Origin: Trichomonas vaginalis G3
Taxonomy: Eukaryota > Parabasalia > Trichomonadida > Trichomonadidae
Reading direction: 5' to 3'
NCBI RefSeq assembly: GCF_026262505.1
Contig: NC_067206.1
Location: forward strand, 10,931,507-10,995,506
Length of the DNA: 64,000 bases
This document shows, piece after piece, positions 51,943 to 63,107 of this stretch. A program made the translations under genes and the position numbers. The notes below the pieces were generated by a model. It saw only the letters and a program-made list of their open reading frames with translations, was not told the origin of the DNA and searched no databases. Numbering within the stretch: the stretch's first letter is position 1; each line of letters begins with the position of its first letter.

Positions 51943-53145
51943 ATGGGAAAAGTACGAAAAAGAAGGAAAAGCTCTTCCAAACAAGAAGATCAAATTCCAA
52001 ATGTAGCAGATTCTGGCGAAGGAGTATTTTCATTGGATAGTCTTTTAGAAGTTCGCGAAAATGAAAAAAGAAAAAATCAATACGACTTTTCTGACGGCAA
52101 TAATTCAGATGTTATGGAAGCAGATATCCCAAAAATGCCTGATCAAACACTAGAACGCGATGGAAGTATTTTTTCATTTTGTGATTTTTCTTATCCTATG
52201 AGAGTATTTGATATTATTAATAGAGATCAAAGCTATGACATACATTGTATTCCAGAACTCACGCAGCCACAGTGGATGATGATGCTTAATTGTCTTGATT
52301 TTGTTGAACCATCTCAAACTCTATTATTCTCACTATTTCAAGAATTAATACGTAAAAGGCAACAATATATTGGTGATATAATTCTTAAATACGCTTCAAA
52401 TTTTCCACAAAATTCAATTAACTACACAATTTGGTTTGATTTTCTAAAAGAAGCAGCAATCTCCTGTGAGCAACTGTCTGTATATTTACTTGCTTTGGCG
52501 AAACCTCATATTTTCATGGAAAATTCGGATTATCATTCCAATAGTCGAAATGCAGAACTTGCAATCCTTTTTATAGCATCGTTAATAACTCCACAAACGA
52601 TGTTTTGCAAGCCATTCCTTGAAATTCTTTCAAACTTCACAACTTTTATGCAAATTACAGATTTTTCACAAGACGAAATAGATTTTATTGTAAACTCAAC
52701 AGTTGAGCTACTTCATGATCAGCCAATTGCTTCAATATCATATTTAATATCTTATTTTCCATTTACACAGAATACTTGCGTTATTTTGGGCCAAATCTCT
52801 ACTATTCTAGCTTTACAGTATCTAGGATTCTCAGAAAACTTCGATTTACATTTTCTTTGTTCAAATATCGGAAAAATTAAATCTCTTTGCGACAGTTTTT
52901 CAAATGACGAAATAATACAAGCATCGGCTGTTTTAGCTCTGGCTGAGCGTGCTATTTCGTGCGGAATAGTGAAAAAGAGCATTTTCCAAGAAGATCTACA
53001 AATTTTCATTGAAGGACTTCAGTTTAACATTTCGAACCCTAATTTTCATGAAACACTGATGATTCGCATTAGAGAGCAGCTCCATATTACAAGGACGCAG
53101 GCAGAACTAATTTTGACGAATCATTTTAAAGTAACACAAAAATAA
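51943..53145 (+). CDS. Conserved-looking host protein of unknown function (400 residues)
   Basis: A single intact frame with a basic, Ser-rich N-terminus (KVRKRRKSSSKQ; a possible nuclear-localisation signal), an acidic low-complexity stretch to about residue 70, and then a wholly helical body (about 85-400) with repeated Leu/Phe-rich helices, like an armadillo/HEAT-type solenoid. I do not recognise the family. The base composition (fewer AT-only codons) and lack of the element lead motif set it apart from the element genes. The stop codon overlaps AATAAA (...AAAAATAAATACC), suiting the trichomonad UAAA polyadenylation signal. The start at 51943 is the first ATG of the frame. Confidence 0.75.
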   Translation: MGKVRKRRKSSSKQEDQIPNVADSGEGVFSLDSLLEVRENEKRKNQYDFSDGNNSDVMEADIPKMPDQTLERDGSIFSFCDFSYPMRVFDIINRDQSYDIHCIPELTQPQWMMMLNCLDFVEPSQTLLFSLFQELIRKRQQYIGDIILKYASNFPQNSINYTIWFDFLKEAAISCEQLSVYLLALAKPHIFMENSDYHSNSRNAELAILFIASLITPQTMFCKPFLEILSNFTTFMQITDFSQDEIDFIVNSTVELLHDQPIASISYLISYFPFTQNTCVILGQISTILALQYLGFSENFDLHFLCSNIGKIKSLCDSFSNDEIIQASAVLALAERAISCGIVKKSIFQEDLQIFIEGLQFNISNPNFHETLMIRIREQLHITRTQAELILTNHFKVTQK

Positions 53146-53820
53146 ATACCTTTGTTTCTTATTAAACACTTATATTTGACTCTCTTTCTTTTAATTGGTA
53201 GTTGATTTTTGGAGTTTAATTCCTTTTCGAACCAAATATTATTATTAACAAATCAGATGTCATTTCAAATAAGCAAGTATTAAGAATTTCGAATGTGGCT
53301 ATAACTTTGTTAGCTTATGTGATCATGGGTTATCATGTGGTGTTGGTTTTTTCAGTTAAATAAGAGATCCGAATCGTGACTTTTGGGGTTTTGACTGAAG
53401 TTAGTATAATCAAAATGGTTCTTTACAGAAATATTTTACAACAATTAAATCGCTTTGCGTAAATAATGATTAATGTCACTTATCAAATGACACACGAAGT
53501 CTCTTGAAAATCCTGAAGTTCCGCAAGAAACTATCTGATTCAAGATAAGTGTTCGAGATACTCTAATAAAATTAAACTTAATGCAGGCCATTAAAAAATA
53601 AAAGTTTCGGATTTTGATGCAACTTTGTTCCCTGAAACATTTGTAAACCATTTAAAAAATTTGTAAAGTGTCAAAATTGAAGTTTCACAACTTTACAAAA
53701 AATTCAAAAAGTTTATTCTTTTTTTACCTTGAAAATGAATATTTAATTATAACAACTTATAAAGCTAAATACGGGTTGTTTCGTGGGCTGATACAAATAC
53801 ATATCAAAAAAAAAAAAAAA
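53146..53820. other. Host intergenic region left of element C
   Basis: No supported gene. It ends in a run of A (about 53805-53821) that directly abuts element C. Confidence 0.6.
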
Positions 53821-54080
53821 AGGTAGTGGGGCTTCCAGGGGCTGCGCCCCTTCTAGCCCTGAAGATGATTAGTATAAATGAAGTTTTTATTCGGAGGGCT
53901 TCCAGGCGCGTTGCGCCCTCTAGCCCATAAGAAATTTTGCCCAAGACCCAAGAGGAGGACCGAACCCCAGCCGACCAGCCGTTAACTTTTTTGTTTCACT
54001 TTTCACAAATTATATATGTTTTCATGCTTTGTCACTTTTCTGTCACTTTTCAGGTAAAAACATTTTTATTATTATATATA
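53821..54080. repeat. Left terminal repeat of element C, composite of both element A ends
   Basis: The outer ~75 bases match A's left end (353-425). The inner part (about 53895-54080) matches the inverted right end of A (5950-6165). Two GC-rich hairpins of the GGGCTTCCAGG...AGCCC kind lie at 53828-53858 and 53898-53928, and TGTCAC words precede the methylase start. Confidence 0.8.
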
Positions 54081-54081
54081 A

Positions 54082-54711
54082 ATGAATTTTACAAAACCAC
54101 CGTTACCGTTCTTTGGAAATAAGAGTAGATGTAAAGATATTATATTGAGAGAACTTAAGAAACTACCGAATGGTCTAACATTTGTAGATTTGTTCGGTGG
54201 AAGTTTCTATATATCCCATTTGTGCCATACCGTATTCCCAGACTCAAAGATTATATGCAATGACTTCGACAACTATATGGACCGTCTCAAACATATTCCA
54301 GACACAAACAATATATTGAAAGAGTTAAAAGAAAAGATTCAGATAGGTAAGATGGAACGTATACCATTAGATAAGAAAAATATTGTGAGAGAGGTTTTGA
54401 AAAAAGCAGAATATATTGACTGGGATAGTATATCTGCTAGACTATTATATAGTGGTTCTATAAGAGTTCATGACATTGAAACACTTATGTCAAAAGTTTT
54501 ATATCTTAACTATACAAATGTTTTCAAAGAGGACATAGAAAAATATATTGAGGGTATAGAGTTTGTGAGATGTCATTGGACAGAGTTGTATGAAAAATAT
54601 AAAGACAAGGAAAATGTTTTCTTTATAGTGGACCCGCCGTTCTATAACACATGGGATTTTCAATACCAAGTAGACTGGACTTTGAGAAGCCTTTTCCCCC
54701 TTATAGAATGA
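54082..54711 (+). pseudogene. D12-class adenine DNA methylase of element C
   Basis: PFFGNKSRCKD (residues ~9-19), VDLFGGSFYISHLC (AdoMet-binding) and the catalytic DPPFYNTW near residue 183 are visible. It would methylate adenine N6 in element DNA. The closest relative is the element A gene (5150-5946, minus). It is the first gene inside the terminal repeat in both elements. The end departs from the A copy and is probably broken. Confidence 0.85.
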
Positions 54712-54824
54712 GATAGGACGGTTATTTTACAAAACTGACAACACTTTGACCGAGTAGTTTTTTGTGCTGAACAAAAAGTGTCATATAAACATCTGTCAAA
54801 AACAGCTTTTTAACTTCACTTAAA

Positions 54825-55022
54825 ATGCCACGTAAGCTACGTAAGAATATACGTAAGAGGAAGGGAGCATTGAAACATCCAATAGTAAAACTGACACCAC
54901 AACAACAGTTGCAACAACAAATGATGAATGACCCCACTATGTTGCAACAAATGTCAAGCAATCCTATGCTTTTAAACCGAGTCATTGGTGCACAGAGTGG
55001 AGGTTTAAGAGCGGCACTTTAG
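54825..55022 (+). CDS. Small basic protein of element C (65 residues)
   Basis: Arg/Lys-rich start (MPRKLRKNIRKRKGALKH), a Gln-rich middle and a hydrophobic end (RVIGAQSGGLRAAL). It resembles a small DNA-binding core protein. The related element A segment is at 1836-2081. The frame looks whole. Confidence 0.5.
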   Translation: MPRKLRKNIRKRKGALKHPIVKLTPQQQLQQQMMNDPTMLQQMSSNPMLLNRVIGAQSGGLRAAL

Positions 55023-55027
55023 CGAAA

Positions 55028-57207
55028 ATGGCAGGCTATGGTGGAGCTGCAGACGGAACAGCTTATAACCCTCAAAGTCAAATGAATTTGAGTTCACTCA
55101 AAAATCAAATAACAGATGTCAAAAAGTCAAACCTAGACATACAGAGACAAATAAGTGAAACGAAAAGAAACTAGAATATGACAGACACACAAAGAAACTC
55201 AATGAGTTAAACGTAGAGAAAAAGAAGAAAGAAGAACAACTGAAAGAACTAAGTACAGAGGAATATGCGAAAAAAGTGTCAGAAAAAGCAGCAGAAGTAG
55301 CAAAATGGAACAAGATGTTATAAATTTGAAAAACCATACTACTCAATATAAAGTACTGAAAGATGAAGAGATAAAACAAAAAGCCCTGAAGACATATATG
55401 GATAGCGATGAGTATAAAAAAGAAGTTGAAGCAAATGTAAAGGCAGAAAAACTTTTACAGTTGCAAAACCAAACCGTACAGTATGAAAAACTTAGCACAA
55501 GAAAGTAAAAATAACGACGCAGCCATGCAAAAGGCAATGAAAAGTGCAGAATATATAAAAGCTAATAATGACTGGTTAGATGCCCAAGCCAACGCTAAAG
55601 CAGCCCAACTTATAGGGTCAATAAGGACAAAAATACAAGCGGATGAAGACAGTTCAAATGAAGCTTTAATGAATGCTGACTTTAAGAATGCCTTCGAAGC
55701 TCTTCATAGTAAGGTGAAACTAGTGAACGACTTCTCATCTGGAAAGAAACTGAAGTCTGAAGGTTTCGACAAAGAGTTAAAAGAAGTAGCACAAAATATG
55801 ACGAAAATAACAGATGCAGCAACGAGACAGGCAGTTCAAAGTGCCTATGACGCCGTTAGAGCAACTGTTGTGGAAAGTCAAGAAAAAGAGTTACAACAGA
55901 CCAAAACAGACCTAGTAAATGCTTTCTTAAAAACGAAAAGTCAGGTAGGACATTATGCTGCAGATGGAACATATGTGCCAGCTGGTGGAACTTATATACC
56001 AGCTGGTGGAACTTATATACTAGCTAGTGGAACTTATATACCACCAAACCCTCCAAGAGAAGCACCTGCACCAGGACTACCTAAAACATTTACATCGTCA
56101 CATGGACACAGACACAGGCATGCACCAAAACAACAACAACCAACAGTTCAAAATCCAGCACAGCAACCAACAGTTCAAAACCCTGCACAACAACCACCTC
56201 CACAACCAGCACCACAACCAACAGTTCAAAACCCTGCACAACAACCACAAACAGAGCAAGGACATAAAAGAAGTAGAGAACAAGGAAACCAAGAATTCTT
56301 AAAAATGCTTAAAGAAGAGTATGGTTACCCAGATACTCTTGACTTTAGTGACAGATATAAAGAAGCTATTAGAAAGTTCCAGGAAGGAAATATTGACCCG
56401 AACCTATTTAGCTTTATGGCTCAGCACCAAATCGGATATAATCTCAAACCTGGAAAATACAAGCTCGCTAAGGGATATGATTTAATAGCATATCATCCAA
56501 ATGACATGAATGAATTTACTCCGAGATATTTGGTGTCAGAGATAAATGATAATTCAACTCTCTTCATGAAACGCGTAAAAAATAGAGACGGAACGAAAGA
56601 AGAAAGGCTTATGAATGCGGATGACTTAAATAGGGAACTTGTTGAAAACGGTCTCGGAATATATGAAATGCCAGCAGATGAGGTACAAGAAACTCAACAG
56701 GAAGAAGTTCAGATACAACCAGACATGGAAGAAATAGTTCAGCAACAACAGCTAGAAGAGCCTGAAGGAAACGAACAAGTCCCTCCTTTGGAAACTACAG
56801 AAATAAATGACGCAAGACTGAAACATTGGGTAAACGCTTTCCCATTCACAAAAGATATTATTGGTAACATGGAAAGAAAACCAGAATGGCTACAAAAACA
56901 TATATTTGGAAACGAGCTTATTCCATATGGACAAGCTCTGTTTGAAGAGCTTGAACCGGAAACTCAGGAAAGAGTCATGCAAACAATACGCGAAGACTCA
57001 AATACAAACTATGACAAAATCTTTCTAGGATATAGGTTACCTGAGATGGGCGACCAGAGCCAAAGGCAAAAAAGGACATGGGAAATTTACAACATACTAG
57101 GTGAACATGAGGCAAAGATGCAACAACTTGAAGCAGAGGGCAAGTTACAAAAGCGACACCAAAGAAGAAGAGAAAGAGTAAACAAAGTGAAAGTAGTGAA
57201 GAAGTAA
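55028..57207 (+). pseudogene. Large charged and Gln/Pro-rich virion-like protein of element C
   Basis: The first part is a long charged coiled coil (Lys/Glu-rich, 55030-55500). The 574-residue frame at 55483-57207 has a helical domain, then short tandem repeats (about 55960-56040) of the unit GGTYIPA, a His-rich stretch (HGHRHRH), Pro/Gln repeats (QQPTVQNPA, about 56130-56250) and a basic C-terminus (RRRERVNKVK). The low-complexity linker and basic tail suit a virion core or scaffold protein; no family was assigned. About three breaks in the first third. Confidence 0.45.
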
Positions 57208-57343
57208 CTTCATCTAGTGAAAGTAGTGGCAATGAAGGAAAAAGAAGAGTTAAAGATTCAGTCAGGAAGAAAGTAAAGCTTGGTCCGAGTGGGTTTTATT
57301 ATGACATATAAATCCAACTATTCTATATTTTTACCCATATGAA

Positions 57344-58941
57344 ATGTACGCCGCTCAGAATATAACGCCAACAGTTTTGGATGCCATGAATGGAAATGTT
57401 TCCGAATGGTATAACGAATGCGACAATGCCATTAGAAGGTCAGAAATAGTTCCTGGAACTTACGAATATACAACTGCTGTTTCTTATGGAAACGTAGGTG
57501 AGTTTGGAGAAGGTTCTTCAACAAACAGTAGATATTGCTTGCGACAGTTTCACATTATTTCTATTGACAACTCATTCTTATACGTGGAACAAGACATTGA
57601 AATAAAACCTTCTGCCAAGTTGTCTACAAGAAAGGTTGCAATGGAATTTTCTATGTCGGATACCAATATGCTCCAGAAGTTTTCATGGGATATAAGATAT
57701 ATTCTAACTCTGACTTAGTTCAAACGGTAACATGGGCAAACTATGAATGGTTCGCTTTGAGAAACTCAGTACAACCACAAGCTAGAGAACAAACAGACCA
57801 GTATGCAACTATTGAGAAAATAAGAAGACTTGACCCTAACGTTCCAGGAGTTTATGTTAACCTTTCTGGTTCAGATGGAACCGCTGCCACTAAAGTAAAC
57901 TGAAACTTAGAGTTCCTTTGTCATCTTTCCTCATCTTCAGGTTTTTAAGATACTTGCCAAACTGGGCAGGAAAAATTTCTATCGAACTTACTCCAAGCAA
58001 AATAACTTAGTCATTGCACCAACACAAGACCCATTCACTCTTACAGACGTAAAGGGAGCAATCAAACGTCATTCGCCGAATTTTGCAAAGACAAAGTTGA
58101 CTTAGACTTTGGTTTCTCAAACTTCAACACTGAAGTAAACTATTATTCAATGCTGCTGGAACTGCTTGGGACCAGTTAAGTTCACATGCGAAAAGTTTGA
58201 ATGCAAGAGAATAGAAAGCAGACTTGCAGTCTATATGTTGGACCCAATTTCAAATGCTTTAGTGCCAAATATATTGCAGTTCCACTTATGTTCCCTATAC
58301 ACAAATATCTGTCAAAGACTTTGCAGGTGAAGTTGGAACCAAAGTGCTGACCACAGGTGCAAGAACAGATATTGCTTTAACAACTGCAATGAAACATGCA
58401 GATACTATGTTTGTACTGTTCAGACGAACTATAAATGACTATTCTTGTTTCTACAACCCTGGTATTAAATATCATATAAACTAGATGGCAAATATTATCC
58501 AAGAGAAGAATATTCTACAGTTGAGGATATGAGGTCATACAACTTGACATTAGATGCTATGAACTTTAACAACAACTTCAAACAACCATTAAGCCCTGAA
58601 ATGCAAAGTTCTATTATGCCATATGTGAAAGTATGGACTCATACAGGAGGTCAAAAAACTCAATATACAAATGGAGACCGTTCAAAACTTTTGGCTTGGC
58701 ATTCCATTTGCTGACTCAGAAGACTTTATGGGTGGTATTTCAAACTGTTGGTAATGTACAAATACAATATACTGGTGACAGAGACGGTCCAGATGAATTG
58801 AAAGCAAAGAAGTTTACAAAACCAATAGCACTTTTCACGGAAGATGCTCTTTTGAAGATTCGTTCGATGAAACCTGCTGGGGCTCCTCAGATTGGCATAA
58901 CGACAGCTTCCATCGAGCAGATTTTGGCAGCAGGTCAGTAA
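57344..58941 (+). pseudogene. Double jelly-roll major capsid protein of element C, broken
   Basis: Segments of the hexon-like capsid protein are visible in order: a start with NITPTVLDAMNGNVSEWYNECD, a YVEQDIEIKPSAK strand, VQTVTWANYEWF, a KLRVPLSSFLIFRFL segment shared with element D's capsid (RIPVRRFLPL), and a C-terminal IGITTASIEQIL. It forms the particle shell. About six breaks. Confidence 0.75.
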
Positions 58942-59270
58942 GTTGTTCTTGAACTGACTTCTCTCCGTCAAATATTGACAGTACGCCAGTTTTGACATAG
59001 TATTGTATTATAAACTTACCTTTAGAAATATCGTCAGTTTTGTTGTTATATTTTGTCAACGTCAAGAACTTTCACCATTTCAGTTATACCAACTTTCTTT
59101 GCTTTATGAAAATATTTTGGTTCAGCAAAGACTACTATTCTATAACATTTTCCATTGTTTGTGTAAAGAACTATTCTGTCAATGAACTTGTATTGTTTGT
59201 GTGTGTAAACTTTGTTTTGCTTCAATTCGAAGAGATACTCAAATACGTCCATCTTTTTATTCTAAGTAAA

Positions 59271-59699
59271 ATGTCATTTCCGAAAAATAGAAGCGTAAGT
59301 GTTTCAAAAGGTTTAATGGCGGTGGCAGATGTGAAGTTAAATTCACCAACTCAAACAAACAGTCAAAGTGTTATTGTCAATGTCAAAGACAGAGATGTTG
59401 AAGTGGGGAAACCATACGAAGACGAAGATGGTATAACAATAGTTCCTGTAAAAGAACAACCAACATATCCTGAAGTTAGCAGAGACTTAAGTTCTGTTGC
59501 AGATATTCGAAACGACTACCAACAACTTAAAGACAAACTTCAAACTCAGGAGAAGATTTGTCAAGCTTTAAGTATAATGTTAAACTTGGTCGAACACAAC
59601 CCTGTAAAAGTGAACTCATATGTCATTGCACCTCATGAAGTTTTGAAAGAACTATTGAAACTTTTGACAGAGGCAGACGATATAAACATCAAAAAATAG
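59271..59699 (+). CDS. Unassigned 142-residue protein of element C
   Basis: From the ATG at 59271 (MSFPKNRSVSVSKGLMAVAD) the frame has a charged loop and a C-terminal coiled coil (DYQQLKDKLQTQEKICQAL). The ATG at 59271 follows an AT-rich lead (TTTTTATTCTAAGTAAA), so it is preferred over an earlier one at 59040. It lies downstream of the capsid gene. Function unknown. Confidence 0.45.
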   Translation: MSFPKNRSVSVSKGLMAVADVKLNSPTQTNSQSVIVNVKDRDVEVGKPYEDEDGITIVPVKEQPTYPEVSRDLSSVADIRNDYQQLKDKLQTQEKICQALSIMLNLVEHNPVKVNSYVIAPHEVLKELLKLLTEADDINIKK

Positions 59700-59857
59700 A
59701 ACCCGACATTAGTTGCTGTGGTGTTTCATATAATGTCATTGACAAGATATACGTTATGAAAGGAGGTGAAACGTTGAACTTAAAATATAGTTTCCCAGAC
59801 GTCATAAAAATATTGACGACCACAACATTTCATTAAAGTTTATTTGCTAAGTAAAAA

Positions 59858-60090
59858 TGTCAAAACTTCTTGAAAGATGTTTGAAGAAAAATAATATAGA
59901 CTTTATTTCATGTAAAGACTTTACACACTTTTGAACGATATGAAAGACCCTGTTTTGTTTGTTCGTGTAGACAAAGGAAAGTTCTATGTCTTTACAAAAT
60001 ATTTGAACTTCTTAGACAGAAGAACTTCAAGAAACGCCATGTGAAAGTTTAGATGAAGTTCTTCTCCACTTTCAGAAAACTTTTAAATAT
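59858..60090 (+). pseudogene. Small acidic protein paired with the minor capsid-like gene, element C
   Basis: Starts MSKLLERCLKKNNIDFISC. It matches the length, the N-terminal helix and the placement just before the minor capsid-like gene of the element D protein at 18569-18805. About two breaks. Confidence 0.4.
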
Positions 60091-60096
60091 ATAAAA

Positions 60097-60889
60097 ATGG
60101 CAGAAGACATAGTGGTTTATACTATTACGACTAAAAACCCTGAGTCATATAATTCTATAACAACAAACTTACAAAGTCCTCAAGGACGATATTGTAAACT
60201 AACCTTAAACACAATGACGACTAAAGCCTGTTTTGCTCTTTTTGACACCAGAAGATTTTTTGTTGTGAATGGTAAAAAATACCTTTGAAGATACTTACTC
60301 AGATATACCACCAACAGGTTTTGTTGACTTATTTAATACTTTAAGGACGGATGTAACATGTGCTGCAACTAGAGCAGTTTCATTATGTTTGGATGTCCGA
60401 CTGAGTTTACTATAAACGATATGAGCTATAATACAAAACTTATATCTGGGTTTTACTACCAACAGTTTCCTATAACAGGAAAAGGTGTCATACAAGGTTT
60501 GTCTATTCCATTGACTTTAAGTACACCTATTTTATATATTGTTTCAAACTTAGGTTCAAAGTGCTATTCGAATGTCGACAGAAACTACTATGACCAAAAG
60601 ATACTTATGCGTATAAACAATACTTTCTCTGCTGGTTTGCCTATTGTTCATTCGAATGCAGAATTTTCACCTTAGTGAACTCAAACACTTTGGCAAGTAT
60701 AAGTTGACATTAGTTGACGCAAACTTTGTTCCTGTAAAACTTTTATGTCCTATGTATTTGTCAATGACGGCAGAAAGTTTCGAATTGGAAGATGCAACTG
60801 GTGAAAGTATTGTATTACAAGAACAACTTCAACAACAAATAGCTCAAGAACAACAAATGCAACAAATGGAACAACAAAGTCAAGAATAA
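60097..60889 (+). pseudogene. Minor capsid-like protein of element C, broken
   Basis: Beta-rich with a C-terminal LSELKHFGKYKLTLVD segment and MYLSMTAESFELED, matching the D and B counterparts (18766-19540, 44744-44995). It ends in a Gln-rich tail (QQLQQQIAQEQQMQQ). Presumed structural. About three breaks. Confidence 0.45.
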
Positions 60890-60920
60890 AAAAATAATAT
60901 TTTTTTTATTTTTTATAAAA

Positions 60921-62105
60921 ATGTACAGAATAGATGTTTCAGATTTTTATGACTTCCAAGCATTCAGAAATATGTGTCCATTTAGAGACTATAACAAAGC
61001 AGTCGAGAATTTGAAACGTTTAGTCATTTATGTTGACTCTGCCCAGAATGTTATGTCATGAAAAGAATGGATGTTGTATTTAACAAACCAAGAGCAACAA
61101 TAGTGTTGAACAAGAATGTAGACAGAAACTTAAGAAAATAAAAGTTGTACAAGTTGGCATGAGATGTTAGATGCTTGGGATATCTTATTGTCAAAGTTAG
61201 AAGATTTTTCAGTTCGAGTATAAAGTTCTATACACCTTCTCCAAACTTCTATTCTATCTTCACTGGATATAAATACGAACAAGTAGAATGGAAAGAAAAT
61301 ATTATAGAAGCTTGGTTAGACCATGTCAAAGAAATTATATGCAATGGAAACGAAAAGGTTTATGAGTATATCTTATGTTGGTTTTGCAAACATCTTACAA
61401 CATCCAAGTGCTAAAAATGAAACTGCTCTCATCATAATTGGAAAACAAGGAACAGTAAGAATACTTTCTTTACAGATATTTTGTGCAAACTGTTAGAAGG
61501 TTATTCGAACCCTAATATGACAAACTTAGAAAACATCTGCGGTAAATTTAACTCTTCAATAGAGAATATGAAATTATAGTTGCAATGAACTTCAAAGTAT
61601 AGATACAACAAAAGTTTTGAACTCAGATGCTTTGAAGAGTCTTATAACAGACAAAGTTGGAGTTGTTGAAAGAAAGTATAAAGACCAAAGAGTTTGTGAA
61701 AATGTTGCAAATTTCATTATGGTTTCAAACAATGCCGTTCCGATGAAGTTAGAAAGTTCTGACAGAAGATATGTAGTTGTCAGAACGTCAGATTCTCATA
61801 TGCAAGATACAGAATATTTTGACGACTTAGCAGAAACTTTGACATCTGACTTTTACAACCACTTGTTCTCATATTTCATGACATTAGATATTTCTAACTT
61901 CAATCCAAGACAAATTCCACATACCGAAGAGAGACAAACATTGTTAGAAGCAAACAAGAGTGTATATGAACTGTTCGTAGATGAAACTGACTTTGTGTCA
62001 TTAGATGAAAGGTCATTGTACGATTCGTATAAACAATATTGTCAAGAGTATGGTTATATGACAGCTTCTAAACGAACATTCTTGGCAAATGTAAAAGTCT
62101 TTTAG
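60921..62105 (+). pseudogene. Superfamily 3 helicase (D5-like) of element C, broken
   Basis: The C-terminal half is well preserved: NFIMVSNNAVPM, followed by ESSDRRYVVVRT, the sensor/arginine-finger pattern of the D5/phage-P4-type primase-helicase, and then a winged-helix-type end (YEYGYMTASKRTFLANV). A P-loop-type GKQGT segment near 61445 lies upstream in decayed sequence. It would unwind DNA for element replication. About five breaks. Confidence 0.8.
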
Positions 62106-62184
62106 ATGTCAGAATGGGTATATACAAAAAAATTTTTCTGAGTAAATTTTATAAAAAAAATATTTTTTTATCCGATAGAAAAGA

Positions 62185-62600
62185 TGACGAAATATATTCA
62201 GTAAACAAGTACATGTCAGAACTTAAAGAAGAACTAGACCATTCGCTTATTTGAATGTTTACTTCTACCATTTTGAAAAGTCTTCATCAGCAAAGTTTGG
62301 AACATCGAACCAGTTAAGTTTGCTATTGTGACTAAAAATGGTGCGAAATTTGAAGACTTAGACATAGAAGGTTTGTTAACAGTCAAAGAAAGTTTTGACA
62401 GAAGGTTCTCAAAACCTTAAAGAAGGCAAAGCATACAAACTTGTTATACTTATGAACCAAAGAAAGACAGACGACTATGAATATTATGAGTCTAAAGTTG
62501 TAAAGTTCAAGGTAAATTGGGTAAAAAGATTTTAGAGTCTAAGCCGGTGTTTGCTCCTAAAGAGGAAGAGAACATTGACATTGACCCAGAAATGTTCTAA
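62185..62600 (+). pseudogene. Unassigned element-C gene, broken
   Basis: Coding-like remains with FAIVTKNGAKFEDLDIEGLL and an acidic C-terminal end (EEENIDIDPEMF). No family is recognised. Several breaks. Confidence 0.35.
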
Positions 62601-63071
62601 AAATAAAATTTTATTTTTACATGTCAAATTTCTTCTTCTCTGGAATGGTTCAGGTTCTTTTTCTCTTCTACTTTTTTCTTTTCTTTCTTTTCTTTTCTTT
62701 CTTCTTCTTTCTGGTGGAGTTATGTCAAATTTGGCGCAACCATATTTATGTAAAAGTTCTTTGTCCTTTAATAGCTCTTCTATTCTGTTTTCTATTTCAT
62801 CTTCAAGAACAGCGCATGTGTCTTCTTTGCATTCTAAGAACTTTTGTTGGACTTCATCTTTCCAATCGGCGTCATCTCTGTCAACAAGTCTGTCATTGAC
62901 AAATTTTAAGACTGCTCTTTGTAATGTTTTATGGTTCTTGTCATATTCCCAGAAACAGAACTTTAGAACAAATTCACCTTTCTTGTTTACACTATGTAAA
63001 ATTTTATGGTCTACAGATGTTTTGCTGTCAAAAAGTTTGTCTCGAATATAGATAGCGAAATCGCTAGACAT
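62532..63071 (-). CDS. Unassigned charged protein of element C (179 residues)
   Basis: Helical N-terminal two-thirds with acidic and Cys-containing segments (LECKEDTCAVLEDEIENR), then a very basic stretch (RRRKKRKERKEKSRREKE). It is divergent from the ATPase gene, with starts only 36 bases apart. Function unknown. The last ~30 residues overlap the end of the convergent upstream gene, so the natural end may be nearer 62620. Confidence 0.45.
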   Translation of the reverse strand: MSSDFAIYIRDKLFDSKTSVDHKILHSVNKKGEFVLKFCFWEYDKNHKTLQRAVLKFVNDRLVDRDDADWKDEVQQKFLECKEDTCAVLEDEIENRIEELLKDKELLHKYGCAKFDITPPERRRKKRKERKEKSRREKEPEPFQRRRNLTCKNKILFLEHFWVNVNVLFLFRSKHRLRL

Positions 63072-63107
63072 TTTCTAAAAGATAAAAATTTTAATTTTCC
63101 TAAAAAT

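Noticed and set aside
62551-63051. 166-codon plus-strand frame opposite the gene at 62532-63071
   Set aside because: Ser/Leu/Phe-rich antisense shadow of a Lys/Glu-rich gene; no start context.
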